DNA of 64,000 nucleotides, taken from assembly GCF_012489685.1 (NCBI RefSeq), contig NC_080041.1, positions 101,208,981 to 101,272,980 on the forward strand. The letters are read 5' to 3'. A program made the position numbers and the translations under genes. Each line of letters begins with the position of its first letter. Within the stretch, counting starts at the first letter, position 1. The notes under the pieces are model-generated. The model had not been told where the DNA came from and did not search any database. It worked only from the letters and a program-made list of their open reading frames with translations. Shown piece after piece: positions 58,264-64,000 of the stretch. Source of the DNA: Lotus japonicus (lineage: Eukaryota > Streptophyta > Magnoliopsida > Fabales > Fabaceae).

Positions 58264-59046
58264 GTTATCAGTTCAATATTATAAACAATGCGGTTTTCAT
58301 TATGGCCAATGGGGAGAAGGGGGTGTTGGTTAAACTGTATGTAGCAAATAAGCTATTTGTTCTTTCTGTTAGGAATGTGAATGTCCATCAGGTCTAGTTA
58401 GATTGTATATGGAACTGTCAGCAAGCATAATATCCATTAGGGGTTTAAATTGAGGTTGTAGTCGTGGTTATGTTGCAAAGAAGTGCAGGTTGGTGCGGCT
58501 ACAATAGCGGTCGTGTTGCCGTTGTTGGGACTCAAAAACCCTTTTACATTGCGGCAGCAATTGTGTCAGGACCGCAATTTGAAATCCTGCTTTCCCTCAA
58601 ATGGCTCCTCCTTTCAACCCCAAGTCGAACATATGTATGATGTATCTCTTGTAGTTTACAACTTAGTTGAAAAGAAAATTATCATGTACCATTTTCATAT
58701 GTGAATGTTCAGTTGATACTTTTTGATGTGTTCGTGCCTTACATTTTTTCTGTTTTTTTTTTTTCAATGTATATAATATTTTAGTTTAATATCAAGCATC
58801 AAATCATGTTTATACAACAATTTCTTTTTATTTGTTCTTCCTCTTGTAACAAAAAAAAAATCATGTTTATACATTCAAATTTTTTAATAAGTTCTGATAA
58901 GTACTCCAAACAATAAAATTAGTTCAAATTTTCTTCAGAATTATAATTTTATGTATTCTGTCTTGCATAAAATAAATTATAGTTGATTTCGAATGTGATA
59001 GTTATAATTAAAATTGGAATCCTGACCAAATTTAAATAAATTTTTA
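58264..59046. other. 3' flank of CAT9 copy 3
   Basis: Non-coding; 58450-58740 is homologous to the copy 1 flank at 37490-37770. No gene seen. Confidence 0.6.
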
Positions 59047-59120
59047 ATAGAATTGTTAGAAAAGAAAAATGAAACTAAGGCCTCCATGTAGGGCACAATA
59101 TAATTTCATATTCTAAATTT
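59047..59120 (+). repeat. Single 71-bp minisatellite unit
   Basis: One degenerate unit (TTGTTAGAAAAGAAAAATGA, ACTAAGGCCTCCATG) of the family that forms arrays behind copies 1 and 2. It marks the right end of the duplicated region. Confidence 0.75.
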
Positions 59121-59945
59121 GTACACAAACTAGTCGTTATGTGACGTAAGTATTTTTACATTAAATATCAATATAATTACATGTCTAATTTGTCCCATCT
59201 TGATCCACTTTACAAATCCTGGGGATTAATACTGGAGTTCCTAATCCCTTTTTAATTTACAAAGCCAAATCAAAAACTCTTTATTCCCGAGATACATTTT
59301 TGTGCACAGACAGTGAGACGATAGATTAGTCTCATAGTTATCGGTTGTGGAATACTTTGGCTAACACCGAGAAAAGAAAAAGGAAATGGCGTATCAAATG
59401 AGAGAAGCCATACTGACAGGTTCATGAGTGTCCTCTACAATTATACCGGATGGTTCTTCTAGTCATAGAAAATTTGAGGATGACTATTGATTTGTATTCA
59501 GAACTCAATCTTAATCACTTGCTGCTTGTTCAGAAGCACGTCTGGAAAGCCATAATAGTGAATCCAGTTGAAGTTCCAAGTTGTAGCTTTTAGCTAAACG
59601 TGCATTGTGGTGTGTACACAACTCATTTCCAAACACACTAATAGGCAAGTTGAAATGTGAATTATGTTGCAGAAACACAAAATACAAATAAAAATTTTAT
59701 CTTGAGAAAGAAACAACAGCATTGAAAGCAATATCATATCGAGAGACATTTTGTTGTATGTGAAGATAAATAAGTGGAATACCTGCTGCCACAAAATAAT
59801 AATTTGAACTTCACCGGTTATACAAAGCATAAAAAGAAATCAAATCTCCTAAAATGAAGAAAGCTCAATGAAATAGAATAATTATAAGATCTCTGATGAA
59901 CTTCATATTCATCTGGTTAGAAATAGTACAATAGTTTACAAATAA
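59121..59945. other. Intergenic, 3' flank of DUF761 gene
   Basis: No gene or repeat recognised. The part next to 59946 should hold the 3' UTR of the minus-strand gene. Confidence 0.5.
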
Positions 59946-62900
59946 TCACCTAACATTGTTTCCAATGGTCTTTTGATCCTTTGAGCTTTCAATTGATCCC
60001 ACTTTCTGAAACCTGATCTGAGCTTTGAACTTGGCTATAAACTCACTAGCTTTCCTATCCACCTCAGAATCTAGTCCTGAATCATTGACATACTCAGACA
60101 CCTCCCCATCATCTTCATCCGAGTCTTCCTTAGGTACATTCTTGAATGGCTCTAGTTTATCTCTCTTCATATGTTTGGAAAGTGTAACCTCAGGCTTAGA
60201 AGAATAGGAATCCAGAGAATTCTTACTGACTCCTTTGGATAGAAGTTCTGGTTCTTCACTTTTCATTCTATCTTTCTTCAACACTGTATCAACATTGTAA
60301 GGCTTCTTTTCAACCTTTTCATCAGTTTGCTTGGTAGATACTTCTCCTATTCTCATTGTCCCTGAAGTCGACCCACTCTCTCTTCTTGTTCTTACTGATT
60401 TCCCCCGTGATGGAGTTTTAGGTAGCCTTGCCGGCTTTTCCGGATCTGACTGGAAAGCATGCTTCCCTGACTCCTTCTTGTGTGCGGGACGATCCTCACC
60501 TCCTGTCCCGCTCGAGCCGCTCAATTCATCATTCAGTCCACAGTTCAGATCATCATGGAGCATGCTACTGATTTTATATGTACCATCTTGAAGTGATTGC
60601 AATGAAGCTTCCCCATTCCTTCTAGCCAAAAGTGATGGTGAACTTGAAGAAGAAGAAGAAGACCCATGCAAGCTCTTCTTTTCCCCTAAATCTTCGTTCG
60701 GCGAGTTCATATTTTCTGATGATACAGAGTCTAAGGAAGAGCGTGAACTCGTCTGAGATGAGAAAGATCCCACAGATTGGAAAGACCGTGAGCCAAGTGA
60801 TTCAAATTGAGCTTCATCACCAGATATCGGCCTGAAATGTGAAGGATGAGAAACAGCAGCATATTTTCCTTTAGTTTCCATCATTAGATTCATTGAAGAC
60901 ACCTGAGAAATCTTCTTTCCCAAATCCACCTCCCGGAAATTCACATTTTCAGAAGCAGCCACATAGGAAGTCTTCTTGTGTCCCATATCTTCCTCTTGGA
61001 AATTCCCATTTTCTGAAGAATGCACAAAGGAACTCTTCTTTTGTCCCATATCTTCCCCTTGGAAATTCATATTTTCTGAAGAATGCACATAGGAACTCTT
61101 CTTGTATCCCATATCTTCCTCTTGGAAATTTACATTTTCTGAAGAATGCGCATAGGAACTCTTCTTGTGTCCCATGTCTTCCTCTTGGAAATTCACATTT
61201 TCTGAAGCATGCACATAGGAAGTGTTGTTGTCTCCCACTTCTTCTGCCTGGAAACTCATATCTTCTGAAGCATGCATAGGGGAAGTCTTCTTTTGTCTCA
61301 TATCTTCCTCTCGGAAGTCCATATTATCCGGCGAAATTGAATCCAAGGAAGAATTCATTCTCATTTGGGAAGAAAAAGATCCCATAGACTGGAAACACTG
61401 TGAGCTGAGTGCTTCAAGTTGAGTTTCATCAACTGAAATTGGCCTGAAATGTGATGGATTAGAAACATCAGCATATTTTCCTTTAGCAGATATCCTCCTA
61501 TTTCGCCCTCGGGAAATCTTCCTTCCCATATCTATCTTTTGGAAATTAGTATTTTCAGAAGCTGGCACAAAAGAAGTCTCCCTATGTTCCATATCTTCCT
61601 CTCGGAAATTGATATTTTCTGGACGAGGCACATAGGAAGCCTTCTTTCTTCCTTTATCTTTCTCTAGGAAATTCATTTTTTCGAAAGTGGGCACATAGGA
61701 AGTCTTCATTCGTTCCATATCTTCCTCTTGGCAATTGATAATTTCTGGAGGTGGCACGTAGGAAGCCTTCTTTCTTCCCATGTCTTTCTCTAGGAAATTC
61801 ATTTTCTCAGAAGCATGCAAATAGGAAGCCTTCCATCGTTCCATATCTTCGTCTTGGAAATTGATACTTTCTGGGGGAGGCACATAGGATGTCTTCTTTC
61901 TTCCCACATCTTTCTCTTGGAAATTCATATTTTCTGAAGCAGGCACATAGTAACCTTCCATTTGCCTCATTTCTTCCCCTTGAACGTTCATTTTATCTGA
62001 TGAAATCGAATCCAAGGAAGAATACATACTACTGTGGGGAGAGAAAGATGTTGTAGACTGTAAAGAACCAACTGCTTCATCAAACGAAAGAGGCCTAAAA
62101 TGTGAAGGATGAGTTACATTGCCATAGCTTTTCTCCCTTTCCATCTTTCCACCCCTCGAACGCCAGGGAATCGGGGATGCTGATCCACCAACAGCAGCAG
62201 CATCATTAAATTGTTTCTCCAGATTAGAAGGACCAAGATCCCCAAACTCCCTATTACCTCTGCTCTTATCAGAGCTCTTAGATGAAGCCCTTGAACCTGA
62301 ACTGGAATCACTCTCATTGATGAAGTTAGGACCATCCCCTTCTCTTGCAACCGATCTCAAACTGCGAACCGGTAAACCTAGTGGTTTATGACCAACAACC
62401 TCACCAGATTCACCAGCAGAGACATATGGTTGAGCAACAACCACCACTGGCTCACTATGATAATACTCAGAATTCCAAGCTTGAACAACATTGGTCCCAT
62501 TCCCATCATATCTAAACGGAAAACCAAAATTATCTTCAGGAATTGGCAATTGGGGTTTGTACTGTTCATCAAAAACACCAACAGTACCCCCAACATTAGA
62601 ACACACCCCACCTGGCTGCTCCCCATCATAGTTCTGAGGAGGATCCCAACAATGCATCACCCTCTTCTCATCAAACCCAGATGAATTTTCACCCCCATCA
62701 CCGAAAAGCGCGGAACCCGGAAACATTTTAGACACATAACTAGGTGAACTACCATCACTAGAGTGGGTTTCTACATGTGAATCTAACTCTGCATTTCTTC
62801 TACTAAACAGACCATAGGTCACAGCAATGCCAATGAAGAGAAGGTGAAGAAGCTCCCAGAACTTAGTGAGCGCGGTTTGGCTCACAAATTCAGGAGCTTG

Positions 62901-63044
62901 TGAAGGAAACAGTGGAAGAACAAGGACTAACAGTGCTAAGAATAGAACTTTGAAGAGGAAACCTGAGCAAGACTTACCTTGGTTGATGGGTTTTGGTTGG
63001 ATCCGTGAGGTGGATTTGGGGTGGAGGGTGGTGGAATCCGCCAT
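59946..63044 (-). CDS. DUF4408/DUF761-type protein with 21-residue repeats, single exon
   Basis: 1032 aa, uninterrupted. Seen: short basic N-terminus; two hydrophobic segments at about 29-48 (FLFKVLFLALLVLVLPLFPS) and 62-80, typical of a DUF4408 head; a long Ser-rich hydrophilic region; two blocks of 21-residue repeats at about 350-510 and 570-715 (core NFQEEDMGHKKSSYVHSSEN); three copies of a longer unit beginning PSHFRPIS; and a C-terminal DUF761 motif (VDRKASEFIAKFKAQIRFQK). Plant proteins with these two domains are mostly uncharacterised; some DUF761 genes are named after cotton fibre expression. Likely membrane-anchored with a large cytosolic tail, by inference. The start at 63044 fits the family because the hydrophobic head follows within 30 residues. 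The coding repeats make the length likely to vary between alleles. Confidence 0.9.
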   Translation of the reverse strand: MADSTTLHPKSTSRIQPKPINQGKSCSGFLFKVLFLALLVLVLPLFPSQAPEFVSQTALTKFWELLHLLFIGIAVTYGLFSRRNAELDSHVETHSSDGSSPSYVSKMFPGSALFGDGGENSSGFDEKRVMHCWDPPQNYDGEQPGGVCSNVGGTVGVFDEQYKPQLPIPEDNFGFPFRYDGNGTNVVQAWNSEYYHSEPVVVVAQPYVSAGESGEVVGHKPLGLPVRSLRSVAREGDGPNFINESDSSSGSRASSKSSDKSRGNREFGDLGPSNLEKQFNDAAAVGGSASPIPWRSRGGKMEREKSYGNVTHPSHFRPLSFDEAVGSLQSTTSFSPHSSMYSSLDSISSDKMNVQGEEMRQMEGYYVPASENMNFQEKDVGRKKTSYVPPPESINFQDEDMERWKASYLHASEKMNFLEKDMGRKKASYVPPPEIINCQEEDMERMKTSYVPTFEKMNFLEKDKGRKKASYVPRPENINFREEDMEHRETSFVPASENTNFQKIDMGRKISRGRNRRISAKGKYADVSNPSHFRPISVDETQLEALSSQCFQSMGSFSSQMRMNSSLDSISPDNMDFREEDMRQKKTSPMHASEDMSFQAEEVGDNNTSYVHASENVNFQEEDMGHKKSSYAHSSENVNFQEEDMGYKKSSYVHSSENMNFQGEDMGQKKSSFVHSSENGNFQEEDMGHKKTSYVAASENVNFREVDLGKKISQVSSMNLMMETKGKYAAVSHPSHFRPISGDEAQFESLGSRSFQSVGSFSSQTSSRSSLDSVSSENMNSPNEDLGEKKSLHGSSSSSSSSPSLLARRNGEASLQSLQDGTYKISSMLHDDLNCGLNDELSGSSGTGGEDRPAHKKESGKHAFQSDPEKPARLPKTPSRGKSVRTRRESGSTSGTMRIGEVSTKQTDEKVEKKPYNVDTVLKKDRMKSEEPELLSKGVSKNSLDSYSSKPEVTLSKHMKRDKLEPFKNVPKEDSDEDDGEVSEYVNDSGLDSEVDRKASEFIAKFKAQIRFQKVGSIESSKDQKTIGNNVR
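60900..61995 (-). repeat. 63-bp coding minisatellite, two blocks
   Basis: Direct repeats of 63 bp that keep frame: about 7 units at 60900-61325 and about 8 at 61515-61995, separated by a copy of the longer PSHFRPIS unit. Within the first block adjacent units (60957-61210) are most alike, suggesting recent local expansion. Confidence 0.9.
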
Positions 63045-63417
63045 TGATGAACCTCCTCCTCCTCCTCTTCTGTGGTGGGGTTGGGATTTGTGGGAGTGAG
63101 ATGAGGAATGAAGAAAGGAAGACTTTGATTTGAAGCCAAGGAAAAGTGCATCCTTGGTAACAGGGACAAACTGGGAAGATAAAAAATTAAGTTACTTGTC
63201 TTTTTCTTTTTGAACAAAGATTAAGGTAATTGTCTTCTTTTCTTTGAACAAATATAAGGTAATTGTCTTTTTTATTTTGAACAAAGATTAAGGTAATTGT
63301 CTGTCCAACACAGTGAGGGAGAATTCAAAAAGTGTCACTATCAATCATGAATCTTGACCGTTGATTTGGATGACACAATTGTCAATGGAAATAAAATAGA
63401 TTCTACTTCTTTATAAT
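63045..63417. promoter_or_regulatory. Leader and promoter side of DUF761 gene
   Basis: Directly upstream on the sense strand is a (GAG)n-like purine tract (plus strand CCTCCTCCTCCTCC near 63051). At 63210-63300 a unit close to AAGGTAATTGTCTT with TTTGAACAAA is repeated three times in tandem. No gene. Confidence 0.5.
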
Positions 63418-64000
63418 AGGGGTAAATAATCACTTTGATCCTCAAAAGTGTCAACCGACTTCACATTCGTCCCTGAAAGTGGCTAACGCTAGTCAATTTA
63501 GTCATTGGCGTTAAAAAAACTTACGAACATTAACGGAGGAGCTGACATGACACGTTTTTTTGCCACTTAGACAATTATTTTAACTGTCAATTTAGTCCTT
63601 CTGTTGAAAAGTCAATATTATCTATCTAATTTTCTTTCACTTTAATCCATTTCTTCTTTCTTTCATCACCTTCATTAGATAAACCCAAAAATTTCAAGAT
63701 CTTCATCTCAAAAACCCAGAAAAGTCATATCTTCATCTTCATCCATTATCTTCTTTAACATTGAACCTATAGCCTCACAGCACCACCAATTATAACACCA
63801 CCTATAACTTAAAATCCCAGAAATAATTTTAAAAGTGAATTAAAATCTTAAAAGATCCCAAATTCAAAAAAAAAAAACCCTAACCCACAATTCCAAAATC
63901 TAGATCTGACATGCATTCTCTAGCCCATCATCTTCTTCATTGTCATTTTTGCCATTAGCTCCATTACCCACATGGCCAATCCAACAGGCGATTCGAACCC
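63418..64000. other. Possible end of a second DNA transposon
   Basis: From about 63420 the sequence reads GGGGTAAATAATCACTTTGA, then CGTCCCTGAAAGTGGCTAAC and ATTAACGGAGGAGCTGACAT. Such 'value of a log' style ends with TCCCTGAAAGTG are common at the tips of plant MULE or CACTA elements. The partner end would lie outside the window, so this cannot be confirmed. No coding region recognised. Confidence 0.35.

Noticed and set aside
60893..61279. 128-codon Ser/His/Asn-rich plus-strand frame
   Set aside because: Antisense reading of the 63-bp coding repeats in the DUF761 gene.

Overview
The window is plant nuclear DNA. It has spliced genes with GT-AG introns, AT-rich intergenic space, LTR, LINE and SINE remnants, MITEs and one apparently intact Mutator-like element. 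The mix of repeats suggests a eudicot, probably a legume. The gene families do not fix the species, so that is inference.

Left third (1-18.5 kb): an old minus-strand Ty3/gypsy RT fragment, then a complete 12-exon ARABIDILLO-type F-box/armadillo gene on the minus strand (3086-18546, 918 aa after splicing by eye). Its long introns hold a deleted Ty1/copia element, a deleted Ty3/gypsy element, three putative solo LTRs and a GC-rich hAT-like MITE.

Middle (18.6-32.5 kb): mostly intergenic. It holds nested MITEs with a GGT-rich simple repeat, a tRNA-derived SINE with a 14-bp target duplication, two LINE RNase H remnants, and one small 3-exon plant gene of unknown function (29378-30597, minus).

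Right half (32.5-59 kb): three tandem, same-strand, 8-exon genes for CAT9-type amino acid transporters of the APC superfamily (564, 562 and 567 aa), all with open frames. A 6266-bp MULE (39091-45356) with about 237-bp near-identical inverted repeats and a perfect 9-bp target duplication lies in the promoter of the second copy, 116 bp before its start codon. The MULE carries a 7-exon transposase model (1165 aa, no internal stop) and a convergent 2-exon gene for a GRF zinc-finger, coiled-coil, membrane-anchored protein. The cluster also has an empty/filled MITE site in intron 3, a miniature LTR element nested in that MITE in copy 2, a 71-bp minisatellite behind each gene with different copy numbers, and a near-identical 3' tract shared by copies 1 and 3 only.

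Right end (59.9-64 kb): a single-exon minus-strand gene for a 1032-aa DUF4408/DUF761-type protein with long 21-residue repeats, followed by what may be one end of another DNA transposon.

The host genes are not an operon or a pathway. The linked story is the CAT9 array and the transposons that have remodelled it.
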